DNA of 64,000 nucleotides, taken from NCBI RefSeq assembly GCF_001949145.1, contig NW_019091398.1:1580751-1644750 (forward strand). The letters run 5' to 3'. Shown piece by piece: positions 45,071 to 59,000 of the stretch. Every line of letters starts with the position of its first letter. Positions within the stretch are counted from its first letter, which is position 1. Position numbers and translations under genes: made by a program. Under the pieces are notes generated by a model. That model saw nothing but the letters and a program-made list of their open reading frames with translations. It had not been told where the DNA came from and did not search any database. This DNA is from Acanthaster planci. Its lineage: Eukaryota; Echinodermata; Asteroidea; Valvatida; Acanthasteridae.

Positions 45071-46998
45071 GAAGACCCTATTTTTCAATTTTTCATATGA
45101 AACCATATGTCTTTATATAACAAAGATCAAGTGCAAACGAAGAAGGGATCAACCTTACTGAAGTAGAATACTTTTTAGAATTCTTGATTGCTTTTAAAAA
45201 CTTGCATTTTCATTGTGGCTATTCAAGATCTTTCTTTGTCTTTCAACTTATTGGCCATTGTTCATGGCATGTTTGCATTTATACTGCTGTATGGCAGAAA
45301 TCGTGCTTTTGTTTTAAAACTCATCACAGCATTTGACTGATTTTCTGAATGCTTTATAATCACGAGAAAATTTAAAAACAAAGGAAACTTAACAATCGTT
45401 TACACTCCAAAAGTCTTTGTTCATGTTGTTTCTAAAACATCTGCATTAAAAGCGTTTATATGTGTGAATTGACAGAGAAATAATTTTTCCTTCGTTGTGT
45501 TCATATGCACTTCTACTCTGCAGTCACTGTCCGTTTGAACTTTTACTGTAATCTCGTTATGGTTGGTTTGGTCTTTTCCTAGCACATTTTAAAGAGTGTT
45601 CTTTGTATCTTTACTTGAAGACCGTTGCACCCTTTCATATCTCTGTAATGGGCGAGAAATTCTTTTTGAAATGAATATATTTCGTGTTATATTGTAGTTT
45701 GTCATATTTGTATTTTATTGCATTTGTTTAAAATTAGATATGTTACAGGCAATTCACCCTTTAGCTGTAAGGTATTTTTAATGTAATAAACCATTAGTAA
45801 TATAATAATATAATAATGATAATTGATAAAGACAACTTACTTGTATTTTGTGAAGACTTGCCATGTAATTTGACTTTTAAGGTACTTCCATCGAGTCCAA
45901 ACCCAGGCAAGGGTTTCTTTGTGAAAGTCTTTTCTTTATAAAAAAACTTTTTTAAAACGTAAAGGGCTATATCTGCTTGAAATGAAGTAAATCTGAAATA
46001 AGCTGCTACAAAACTAACATCTTGTTTGTTTTTTATGTCATTTGTTTTGTTGTCCCTTTCCTTAGTTTCTTTTGCTTTGTTTTGATGAAATTGTTCTGGT
46101 CTGTTCTGTGTAAGGGGTATTATTTGTTGTATTTAATTTATTTCTTTTTTTCACTGACAGCACATCCGGGAGCATATTGATGTACCGAGTTTGACCCAGT
46201 CGAATATGTGTGATTTTTTTGTGCCAGCTTGGAGTTGCCTGATATCTCATTAAGTTATTTCTTAACGAGCGGGCACTATTTTGAACATGTTAAATGACAA
46301 TACAATAGGCCCATAATATACATCCCAACGTGGTCACAGCTCTTTTGCTAAGCAGCCGTCAATCCTTGGAAATGTTTACAAAGCCTTCGAACAGAACATG
46401 TTGAGACCCGGGTATTTGCTGCAAATGTGCAATCATCCGTGCACACTCGCAACGTACGTACCTCGACCTATGGTTATATGAGCAATATCGGATGGCATTT
46501 ATGCAATCACAGCCAATCACCGACATAGCTGCGAGCACGTGATAACATTCATGTTGGCCGACCTAGCTGATTTTCCTCCCCACCTCTACTCCATGTCAGT
46601 GCTGCCTGTCACGAACGACGTTTGGAACCACTCCATACTCTGCTCATGTGTGGCTTTGTGCAACATTTCCTCCTCGATGCTCTTCAGTTTGGGTAGGAAA
46701 TTCCAACTCTTGCCAAGGCCATTAATTTTCCACACTGCCAACAGTTATATTTTTATGGTGATCTGCTAATTCCTTCCACGTGAGCATTTAACTTTTGAGG
46801 AAGAGTTCCGAAACTAAATAACACTGTCTCCAGGGTAGACGAAAAATAAGGAAACTGTAAACAGAAAAATATGGCACTTCGGTGAAGAAAACAGAACGGC
46901 ATGTATATTTTTTTACGCATGTCTACGACTTTATTTCAAGCTCCATCCAAATTGTGCGGACCATCATTGAATCCACGGACAATCCGTTCGTCATTACA
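45071..46998. other. Intergenic interval upstream of GPCR gene B
   Basis: AT-rich and without a gene I can support. It includes AATAAA at about 45785 and a short ATA/ATAATG repeat near 45800. Near its right end are a GCCAATCA box (about 46512-46519) and the block shared with gene A (46830-46861). Confidence 0.6.
46830..46861 (+). promoter_or_regulatory. Upstream block shared by the two GPCR genes (gene B copy)
   Basis: CCAGGGTAGACGAAAAATAAG then GAAACTGTAAA, about 140 bases before ATG 46999. It matches 27074-27106 upstream of gene A, which marks the duplication as extending into the promoter or 5' UTR. Confidence 0.4.
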
Positions 46999-47098
46999 AT
47001 GAATTTCAGTGAGAGGGTGTCATTACACCAGAGATTCACTGTCGTCGTTCTGTATTTGCTTCTTCACGGCTACGCCATTCAAACGACCTCTGCATCTG
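46999..47098 (+). CDS. Gene B exon 1: signal peptide
   Basis: [13 protein letters not shown] is followed by a hydrophobic core ([14 protein letters not shown]) and QTTSAS. It is 100 nt, phase 1, the same size as gene A exon 1. Confidence 0.85.
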
Positions 47099-50000
47099 GT
47101 AAGTACTGGAAGTCGGTGATAATTAGGCCTTTGAGTATTTTTCCGTATTCGAGTCGGTAGTTACAAAGTGTGAGCGGTTGCACATGTAATTGTTTCTTGT
47201 ATGCAAACTCTCAAATCAATGTAGAAGTCGCGCAAATCGATGAGAAAGCTCAGGTCAATGCCAACATGGCGTGCATACACGTATACTCTGTGTCAGCGTT
47301 CTCACCTAAGCCTCCATGCTCAGTGCATAATCCCCTATTCATGCCAGACAGCTGGTGCACGTTTCGTGAAATGTGAACTTTTACATTAAAGTGGTACTTA
47401 ATGTGACACGGGTGTATTGTAAGGTCAAAAGGGACACCTTTGACTTACATGGATCTCGAGGTCTTGTAAAATAGCAAACGGAATAATCAGGCTCGTTGTG
47501 TCTTAATTACCACGTAACCGTCCTAGTTTCGATTTTGGATCAGAATGAACTAGTGGTAGATTAGGTGGTTCTATTTCACACTTGAACAACCTACAGCATG
47601 GAGCAGCTACGCACTGTACATTTAATTTGCATTTTTAATCACTTTTAAAATCATTTATAATGCCTCATTTGAAAGCAGTCGACATGTTTTGGGCAAAACA
47701 AGTGTCGGGCTTTCGGCAACCCTGCTGCACCAAATGAGACATTCTGCTGTAATTTGTTTGCGAGTTATACAGGTAGTGATTGTCAAACAATAATTTCTAG
47801 GAATACATTTAATTGAAAATAATGCCAGAAATTGAATTGTTTCGACTGGTGGATGAGGTACAGTGACAGAACTAAATGGAACATGGCGGCACGGCTCAGA
47901 GGCTTATCCAAGTTATATGTGAGTTAGTTTCCAACCCAATCTCCCCCAGAACAACAATGACAGAAAAAGGATATACAGGCATTGAATGGCTTAGCAGTCA
48001 GTGCTATGTTTTCATGCTATTTATGATAAATGTTCTTGTCGGGGCGTATTAAAGTTTATTTTACATTTTACTTTTTTACGGTCAACTAGCTGCTTTGCTT
48101 TTTTTCGCAACACACGGTGTATTGTGTTTGACTCACGTGCATGTTCATGAGGGTCAGTGTGGACTATAGTCAGTATAATGAATTACAATAAAGCTACTTC
48201 ACACTCATTTGGTTGAGTTTCACCTTGCTTTCATTCATTCATTCGTGCCCACCTTCGTTAAAGATTCAGAGTATAGCAGCTCATAAGAAAGTAGACAGTT
48301 CCCTGACTTCTTCTTTTTGTTTTGTTTTAATGGCGCTTTCAGCAACTCAGGCTATTTGCGCCAAAAACTGTACGTTTATTCATACACTTTATTAATCAGC
48401 ATCACATTACGGAGTAAGGAAGAAGGTCCAGTGTTAGAGGCAGGAGGAAACCGGAGTACCCGGAGAAAACCTGCGAGAGCGAGTATGGACTGGAAACCAA
48501 ATGCACTGAAAGCCTGGGCCAAGCCAGGACTCGAACCCGGGCTTCATTGGTGCAAGCGAAGAAAGACTTGCTACACTAACCCGCTCCCCCTGTTCCCTGA
48601 CTTAACAATGCGGTTTTTTTTTAACGAGTCGGATGTTTGGGCGCTTACATTCGACCCTTAACCTCGCCAATTGTTGAATAAGCTTTATTTTCAAGAGACA
48701 CCCATCCAGACTATTTACGTGGGCCAAATTCACGACAAAATAAAACCACGTCATAATGGGGTCTGCTCTTTTGAAGTCACAGTCATGTTTTTCTTACAAG
48801 TGGTTGCCAAAACCACGGAGGAAGGACAAAAAAAGAGTTTGAACTGTCGGGGCTATAACATCTGGCCGATTACCACTCTCTGGCATGCCCAGCTGAGTAT
48901 GTCCATAGCCAGAGCGAAGCGCACGCCTGCTACCCACCACCTGTTTTGCAGCCATAAGCCCCCTTTGTACCCCATGATCGTCGCCGCAATTTTTCGTTGG
49001 TAATCTGCATCCCTAAAACGTTGTGTACTGCAGTATAGGAAGTTGAATATTCATGCCATTGTTGGTGCATGATTTGACCCGACAACATCATCAAATGTAG
49101 TGTTTGCGCAATTGCTTTTATTAGGCTGTATACCCGAAGTGTTCATGTACAGTTGTTGCCCTTATCGAACTTGTTGCCCTTATTATTCTGGACTTCTTTT
49201 AGGAATAAATAGCCAAGCTGTTTGTAAGATTTTGTGTTTTGTTTGAATCATTTTTATTATGGCATTTGTACAAAGGCGTATATTATGAGACTTCACGATC
49301 ACTCCCTGCGATGAAATAGCGCATTTTGTTGCTAATGAACTAAGCTTTCCGGTAGTAGTGAACATTTTGTTGGCCAGTCTTAGCCAAATTCGTCTAAGTC
49401 TTTGACACTGATGTATATTGGACAGAAGAGACTAGAATTACAAACGTTGCATGGATAATGAAACAGTGTGTCAATTTAAAAAGTTTATTTATGATGGCAA
49501 AAGTAGGTCTAATATGAGGAAGTTTTCTCTCTCTATTTCCTGGTCACATCGATAGTTTGTATTTAATTGCAAGCAAAAAACTACAAGTATTGCCACGGTA
49601 TTACTGGCCCCACTTGTCCAGCTAAGATGCAGGCAGCAATAAGGCATTTTTGGAATATTTTCTATTATTCGTCAGACTCGGCGGCGACCATCATTGGACG
49701 CTTTGAAGTGCCTAAGTTACAACTCTTTTTATGTCCTTCCTCCATGCTAAAACTATGGGTGGCCCGGCGTCGGTGCGAAAGTAAAAGAATAATTTACAAA
49801 GTGATACAAAATACCACATAGCTATCAGAAATTTTGACACCAGATGATAATACACATACTACTTAATTTTAAAAGAAAATACAACCCTATTTAAAATCAA
49901 TGAGACTATATCCATTTTGAACGAGCTGCAGGTAATTCAAAACTACTGTAAATTTTGGTCACATACAAATTGTAGGCAAAAAGAGAGTGGTGTGATCGCG

Positions 50001-53000
50001 GTGCAGTATCAAATATCTGATGTCTTTCACTTTCCCGTCCAACAAAGAGACCTATTTTGAAAAGTGAGAATCGGAGATAGGCCTACGCCAGGATTTCACA
50101 AAAACATGATTATGAAAAAACGGAGGGATATATAAATACAGATAGTTCAGGTCGGTGAGTACACTTCTCACGGTTCAACTTCCCATTCTTGGCTAAAAAT
50201 AGTCAATGAGCCCGTAACAGTTGATAGGCATGGAAATGCTTAGAAAACAATGCGTCAATTTAATGGCATGTGGTATATCTTTATAAATCGCATCTGTGAA
50301 TCGGTTTAGGACACTGTGTGGTTTCTCTCTCCGCAATGTATGAGTTGCCTGTTGAAAGTAGTGTCTTCAAAATAATCAGTTCAATCAATGTTTGGACAGA
50401 TGGAAACTACGATCTGGTATTTGTGGCCAACATAAACCCGCCGGGAATCTTCGTCGCTTCCACGGCAACCTTCGACTTTAGCCGTATCCAGGGCCTTGAC
50501 GGGGATCAAATCAGACAACCCATCGATGTCGACTACGACCCCGTTGATGCCATGGTGTATTGGACTGACATCCAACTATCCACCATCAGCCGTGCGTTTT
50601 TGGATGGGTCTGGATTCGAGGTTGTGCTTTCTGATCTTCAAAGTAAGTCTAATCTTTTGCTTAAAATCAACTGTAACGCAAAATCAGTACTGAGATATTT
50701 GCTTAATCATACATAATTGTTTCAGTATGTTCAAGTTAACCTAAACCTCGCTTTGTCACCGTTTTCAGAGAGAGCCTCACATGCAGATTTTGAAGAAACA
50801 CTCGTTTTTGAGATAATTGCCAACTACAGCAGCTTCTCTTATTTCAAAATTGCAAAACATACTAATATGGAATAGATTTATGCAGAAAAAAACTCGAATC
50901 GTTCTTTGAGGGGCAAGCTTTTGCATGAACCAAGTAATTGAAATGAGCTCAATGGTATACGGGCAATTCACAATCGAGCGGCTCCAAGAGTTTGCAACGC
51001 GTTGGCCAATCACAAGGCGCGAAATCTGTCGACTGTTTTCAAACGCGCATTGGGTCGACAGATTTCGCGCCTTGTGATTGGCCAACGCGTTGCAAACTCT
51101 TGGAGGCGCACTATTGTGACCACCTGTAGACGCTGAAATCAATTAGTTAAGATGTACGTTCGTGAAATCGAAAATTCTCCTTTTCCTACATTCTGGCCTT
51201 CTTTTTAATGAATGCTTTCTTTGGTGTCTCTTGGTGCAAATGCAGCATCTATAGTTATCTTCATTTTTGCCCCTAACAACATTGATACATGTTTCGACAT
51301 TGATGGTGTTTGGCTTGAGGAAGCATGTCACGAAGGTCAAGTACATTGTTTAAAAAACAAAATACATGTAGTGAAAAAATCCAAAGAGGAAAAATGTCAT
51401 TTTGACACTTGTGTCTCTTCGTAAAAATGGTGACAACCCAACTCAATTTTTAATAATGGAGCTTGAATTCATAAGTTATCTGCGACCTACAGGGTGCTGC
51501 ATTAACTTAATCCCTTGATTTCCTCATGTGTATTTTGACTTCTTGTTTTGTGGTGTTTTTTTTTAGATCAAACTAGGTGACTTGCTGATAAAGAAAATGC
51601 CATTAAGCTGAAGACCACAGACTTGGATCATCCCAGATACCTTCCAAATATTAACCTTTTACGATCGTTATAACATAAGTCATATTTGAATTTGTGTTTG
51701 GTTTAAGCTTGAATGAGAGTTACAGGTACTGCTTGAGTGTTAATTCTTGCATTATAAAAACATAAGTAGCTGTTGCTGTATTATTTCTTGTTTTTATACT
51801 GTTTGACTGGACCTGCGACGTGTCAGTAGTCTATCAACGTTTATCTTATCGGTGTCTCATGGATTTTCCCCTCAGCCCCAGAAGGACTTACCCTTGACAT
51901 TTCGAATCGTGTGATGTACTGGACCGATACAGGCAGTGATCTTATCGAGCGAGCGTCGATGGATGGCCAGAACCGATCCGTGGTCCTCAACCTGGCTGAT
52001 CTATCGTCAGGTACCGTGCAGCCCAGGTCTATCGTTGTGGATACTAACAGAAGGTCAGCCGCTACTTAATGCTGTGTGCTTTTTGCCGAGTCATGGTTCG
52101 CATTGTTTTTGATGTGCACAGTTCTTTTTTTTGGATGGAGGAAGCAGAGTAGTTTTTAGATCTGTGACATAACTTTTAAAACGTTTTACATTTTAATTTC
52201 GATTTTCTCTGTTTCCTCTATTTTCCAGTAATCTGTACTGGACTGATTGGGGTGACAACCCGCAGATAGAACGATGTGGTACCGATGGATCAGGTCGACG
52301 GGTGCTGGTGGACACATATCTCAAATGGCCAAACGGTCTGGCTTTGGACCCTCAAGGTTATTATTCCCTTTATTCTGTATGCGTGCGACTGTTTTCGTAG
52401 TGAGACACTTTCCATATTTCACCCATCCTTCGCTTTGGGTATCATTTAGTTAGAGTTTTGAACCCGAATTACATTGTCTGAATGAAAATTGTGTATATGC
52501 TGTCTGATGTTAAATTTCGTCATTTGTAACATTTCCCCCTCCAACTGCGCCATTACTGTTGACATATTCCTTTACCCTACATTTCGAAACTCAACTTTTT
52601 CTAGCGTCTCTACTGTTCGTCAGAAAAGGATCTACACTTGAAAACTCATACAATACAATTCCAGTGACCAGTTGACTGAAATTCCAGTACAGTCTCACCG
52701 TTCACCGCATTAATGTTGAGAGGATATACCTGGATTGAGTTACAGAACACTCACCTCAGAATTATTATGAAACGCTAGCTATGTGTACCACATTTGTGCT
52801 TTAATCGAAATAGAAGGAATCAAGTGCCAGTTAGCCAGTAGTTTAGCTTCGTTGTTATGTTTGCCCGGCTCCGGTTTTACATAAACAGGAACCAGTCTTT
52901 AAAAACGGATTTTTCACGTTTCTACCAATTTATCTTTTGCCGGATTCCATTTTGTGGCTGTAAATTTCACACAGGACAAAGGCTCTACTGGTGCGACGCC

Positions 53001-56000
53001 TATACAGATCGCATAGAGTCGTCAGATCTTCTTGGGGAAGGTCGTCGGATTCTAATCGATTTATCCGAACAAAATATTGAACCTTTCGACATCGCTGTGT
53101 ATGATGGCTGGATATTCTGGACAGACTGGTCCTATAAGAATGTCATTCGCATGGATTTCTTGGTTACGAGTTTGAGTATCCACGGGTCGCAAAGCTTTTC
53201 GAAAGCCGGTGGACTTCGGATTTACAAAGGTAAAAGTTAGAGTGATAAATCGTTTTCATTTTATTGTTTCGCTCATAGGGAATATTTGATGACCTTTTTT
53301 TTTGAGGTTCACACGTTGAATATAAGTACTTGAAAAAACAAATTGCTTTTAAAACAACGACTTAATTTGAGCACTTGAACCTTTTTTTTAGATACCATGC
53401 AAGATCACACTTGCCAGCATCTGATGCCGTGTCACAATGGTGGGCGTTGCCGTCAATATCCTCTTCACTATGAGTGCGTCTGCCAGGATCCATTTGCTGG
53501 CATTAACTGCGAAATAGGTAGGTCTGTTGCCATGTATTCAATTGAACCACCTGGCACCTTTCTTCAGACTAATCCGTAGATACACTAATACGCGATGGTA
53601 CTGCATGCATGTGCGCGTATCTGAATCTGGAGGCGCTTGCATTTAGCAATTCGAGACATTGGTGTAAGAGAAATTAACACGCATAAACCACCTGCTTAGG
53701 AGGCTATTGCCGTCGCAATAAAAATGCTCCAGAAATGCATTGTTGAGCCGACTAACGATAGCAGTCAATGCTATGGACCACACGCAAAATCTTCCTCTGT
53801 AGTCTTACTGTAAGAATCTTCAAGGTTATTGCCTCTATAGCCTGTATAATGCAAAGACGATACGGGATTTATGCAGTTGAAAATTTGTTACGCACATCGT
53901 GCCTTTTTATCATGCGAAGCAAGGTATGAGACGGAGAGAACCCCCCTGCTTTGTATAGGTCATTGTCTCGCAGGAATCTGGGAATTCCTTTCAGACATCT
54001 TGGGGGGGATGTGTTAAGTAACAATAGTCTGGAATGTGCATAGGGATTGGACATGTTGGGGGGTACCCCTCGGTCTCATTTCTTGCTGGGTATACTTTTT
54101 ATTTGACAACAACAAAATTAGCTTATCGTCATTCTCTCCTTATTACCTGCACATGAGCAGCACAGCGCCATCTAAGACTGCATTTTCTGCACGGACTGCT
54201 GGTGTTATCGTTTTATTTCTTTCCAATTTCTGACTTAAAGGAATGCAGACTTACTTAATACTTAGCAACCCTAATTCAACTGATGAGTTATACTTTTGAA
54301 TCTGAGCTAAATTGATTTGTTCATTTTCCATCTTTTGGCAGACTTATCTGTACCCAAGTACTCGATCAGTTGCCCTAGCAACGTGAATCGCATCGTCGAC
54401 ATCAACGTCACATCCTCCTTTGTATCATGGCCTGAGTTGAATGTTTCAGATCCAAGCCTAGAGTTGCAGTGGAACGCCAGCCATCATCCAGCTGACGAGT
54501 TTCCCGTCGGAGAAATTTGTGTGGTAACGTACACAGCTAATGACCAAGAAGGAAACTCTGTATCTTGTAACTTCACCGTGGCCGTGACAGGTTTGTTTTG
54601 ACTAAATGGCACTGTGCTGTTTGCATTTATACAAAATGCTTTTCATTTTATCACACTGTAGCAGTCAAATCATCACTCATTTTCCCTGTGTGTTCCATTT
54701 GCTTTTTATTTAGCAATTCAAACAGTACAAAGTATAAGAATTGTTGCGGCTCCTTTCAAAGCTCGCTAGGGCGTAAATGCTTCTTTTATATGCCCATTTT
54801 TGTCTGACATGTAATACAGGAGTTGGATTGGAGTGTCCATCCGATGTTACAGTCACTGCTAGTCCTGAGGTTTCTGTTGCCAATGTGTCATGGGTACGGC
54901 CCAGAATCATCTTCAATGGTCTCCCACTACCAGTACTGTTTTACGTCGGCACTCCACCCATACAGGCTACCAGTGATACTGATGGCAATGTGCATGTGTA
55001 CTCAGATTACCGGCCAGGTGATACGTTCAGTGTTGGTGTTACTCGCGTCAAGTATCGCATTCAAGAACTGGGAACAAACTGTCATTTTTATGTCACTGTT
55101 GCAGGTGGGTGCTACATCCTTTGCACACCTCTATAATATATCTGTATTAAAGCTGTCACAGAATTGGTTTCTCGACTTAAAGAAACCACTTTTCTTTAAA
55201 TCATCTTCTATACCAGACAAGTCTCCACCTGTCTTTGTCACTGGTTGTCCTGGAAACATCAGTCGTCTTGCTGACAGCAATTTTGCATCTGCCTCTGTGT
55301 CATGGCTGGAGGTGACAGCGTCAGATCCAAGCTTGCCGTTGCTATGGAACCGAAGCCATCAGTCAGGGGATATGTTCCCTATTGGTGGTGTTACCAAAGT
55401 AGAATACACAGTAACAGACCAAGCTGGCAACTCTGCAGATTGTCATTTCACTGTGATAGTCACAGGCAAGCATGGAATGGTTTTTCTGAGACATTTCATT
55501 TATTTTGAAGGATCGTTATTAATAATGTGGTAAAATACGTACACTCCTTAGTGTCAAAACCTGGTTATGTTTGCCCCTTTTGTTGTTGCCCAGGAGTTAG
55601 GCTGGACTGTCCGCCCAATGTCACCGCCGTCACTAGTCCTGGAGCTTCTGTCGCTAATGTGTCATGGGTCCAACCCAGTGTCACCTTCCAAGGCCCTCCA
55701 CAAGAAGTGATGTTCTACATCAGCGATCCACCTGCACAGGTTGCCAGTGATGCTCAAGTGCGTGTGTTCTCAGACTATAAGTCAGGAGATACCTTCAGTA
55801 TCCAAGCTACTCGTGTCACATATTACGTCCAGGGTCTAGGAGCTCAGTGCCAGTTTGATGTCATTGTTCTGGGTAAATAAGCTAAACTTCTCAATATTCA
55901 TAGTGAGATTTTTTGCGGGGGAGTTTTTGATTAATGCATATGGTTTGTATACAATAATTCTATTATTTTTAGTCACATTAAACTGTATTTTCTGCAGTTT

Positions 56001-59000
56001 GGATCTTCTCTATAATGTTTGCAATTTCTGCTCGAGCAAATATGTCGTTAAGTTGCCATGAAGATTGTCATCTTCACAAGTATTTGGAAATTACTATCTG
56101 AATTTTTTCTCAAGATGTCGAACATCCAGAGGTGTACGACTGTCCAGAAGACGTCACCATACCTGTCATCGCATCGTCCAATCACGTGCTTCACAACTGG
56201 ACCCCGCCCAAGGTATCCGACAACTCCGGCCACGTCGACGTGACCTTTAGATGCTCATCATCAGCTGTCTCGCTTACCGATTGCAACCAAGCCGGAAATG
56301 GCACATTCTCGGTCGGAGTGACCACAATACAATACATTTTTGAAGATAGGTCAAAGAACGCAGCGATGTGCAGTTTCACTGTCACAGTTACAGGTATGCC
56401 CCTGCTTTATTCAGTTTGTGACTTGCTGCACCAACATATCAGCTTTTTTTGCTCATTAAAGTTATATCTGCCGCTCCATAACTTGAACTACTCAGCCAAT
56501 TTTTGGTGATGAAAATTTCCCAAATATTTTTGACTTTCCCAAATCTTAGTCTTCAATAAAACATCTCTCAGATAGTTGGGTTTGTTGGCTCCCATGTTGA
56601 ATAATCAAATATTTGTTGATAGGAAATTTGCTATACGCTTTACTTCTCGATGTTGCACACCTCGCTGCTGATTTTCTCACATCCCTCTATCTTTAGTGGT
56701 GAATCTTATCTGTCCGGCGAATCTCGACGAGGTCTTTGCTGAGCCAGGCTTTACAACAGCCAGTGTGAACTGGAGGGAACCAGATCTGACTGGATGGAGC
56801 AGGCCTACAAATTTCACTTCCAGTGCCAGTTCTGGTTCTGTATTTGACATTGGGCCCCATGAAGTTGTCTACCGGCAATGGTTTGAATCGTACCAACTTG
56901 TACTGCAGTGCTCTTTTACAATCATGGTTTTCGGTAAGCTATTTGTATATGACATTAGGGAAGAGACTGGACATTTGTCAAATTCAAAAGAATGAACGTG
57001 GAAAAGTGGCAATCAGTGACATTCGATTAACCTCTTTGTAAACTTGTTCTGAGAACAAGCCAGAAAATGGGAGCGCCTGATATTCATTAAGAAAAACATT
57101 CAGATCCAAAAGAGACACATGCGTTCGTAAGTAGTAGGGAAATAGTATTTCCTGAGATCCATGAAAAACCGACAGTCCTCGAGGGCTTTTTAATTTTAGG
57201 CACATTTTGTTTCAGAATAGTCTTCATGCCACTTTGGTTTCGACTGCCGGTTAGTGTTGTTCATGTTTTTGTCTACAGGTCAGTGTCCAGCAAACACCAC
57301 ATATGAAGGCTCAAAAACCCTAACTTGGCGTGCTACACCTGCAGGTTCAACGGCAAAGTCCGTTGAAAGATGTAACCTTCTAACAGATAACGGTAATGGA
57401 ATAAGAAAGTCGTATTTCCAGTGGCATAATTAAGAGGAGTACGTGGCCCCCTCCCCAGGCGCAGTTCTTGAGCAATTTTTTTCGGGGGGGGAGCTAGACC
57501 TTTCGTACATGACGTCACTTTTAACTGTTGCTATTGCTCTTTCAGTTTGATAGGAAAATGAAGAATCTTATGTATATTTCTTATAATGACCCTGCAGGGT
57601 GATCATGGACTATTCATTTAGTTCATAAGAAATTAAACGAAGCATTGCGATTCCAATATTTTTCAGGTTTATTTTGCATTTCTGAGGGGGGTAGTGAAAG
57701 GAAATGGGGGTGTAGGGAGGCTCCACCCTATCCCCCCGGAACTGCGACTGCCCCCCCTTCCGATGCCTTTTGCCCCGGGTTTCCTCCCCAATTTGAAATC
57801 TTTGAATATTCTCAGTTGAAATACAGCTACAGCTCATTTTCTTGTTGTGCCCCTTGAAAAAATATGTGCTCCCCTGGGTGCCCCCTACCAGACATTTAGC
57901 CTTAGTTACGCCACTGGGTATCACATTTTCTGAAACACATTGATTCCACACTTTGTAAAGCTACATCATTAAATTTGGAATACCCAGTAAAAGCACAAAC
58001 TAGCACAAAGACAGACTCTTTTTTTAATTTTATGTTTTTGCTTCTAATTTTAGCTGGCCAACCGCTTGCCCTAAGAAACTGCTCACTTTTAGATCCTCCT
58101 ATATACTTCCTGTGGGAGCTACATGAACGTCGGAGCTGCGGTGAGGCAAGGAATGAGGTCACTATTCAAGATGTGGAAGAGGTAATATATTTCAACTCTC
58201 TGATTTGTAAAGTTTCTCCTATCTGAAAATGTATTAAACAAGGGCTTATGCAGTTGACTGTGGTCTCTGCTGTTCTGCCAAAAAAAATTGTCCCACTTTG
58301 CTCACTATCTGGGTGGTGGAGATGTCTGCACCTGACAGAAAGAGGTGAGTTCGAGTAATGCCCAAGCAACCTTATAAATTTGTTTGGGAAAAATACATAT
58401 ACGGTGCCAATAAATTATGTTGGCAAAGAATAGGGCCAATCGTCTAGACTAGGGTTTCTTACGACTAGATTTAAATTCTTATTCGGCAGTGTCAATTTTC
58501 CTGATAGGTAGAGGTCAGTGAAGGTAACGCAGTTGAAGTTGCCCAGTTTCTGGCAAACCAGACTTCACAAACTCCCGAAACTGCAGACAATGTGGGAGCT
58601 GTCTCTAACATTTTGGAAAACATCGCTGAAGCGGGATCAGGAGACAAAGAGGTATGATAGAAACTTTGAGAACAAGACGTGTCCATCATTAAAGGCGTGG
58701 ATGATTTGTTTCATTTTTTTGGATTGATTGCAATCAGAAACGTGTAGGTTGAAATCGGGGTACATTTGTAATTAAGCAATTGTCATTTGGTCTTTTGTTG
58801 TCTGTACGTGTCCTCTCTGAAGGTAACGAAATTGGTGGTCAAGACTGTGAGCAATGTTATTCAGGGCGTAAAGACCGCTCCCGATCAATCTGTTGATGAT
58901 GCTGGTAGCTCGTCTGCCATCGTCCAGTCTGTGGAGACTCAAGTCTCCTTGACGCTTCAGCAGGAAGGTCAGGTCAGAATACGGCAAGACACTGTCCACG

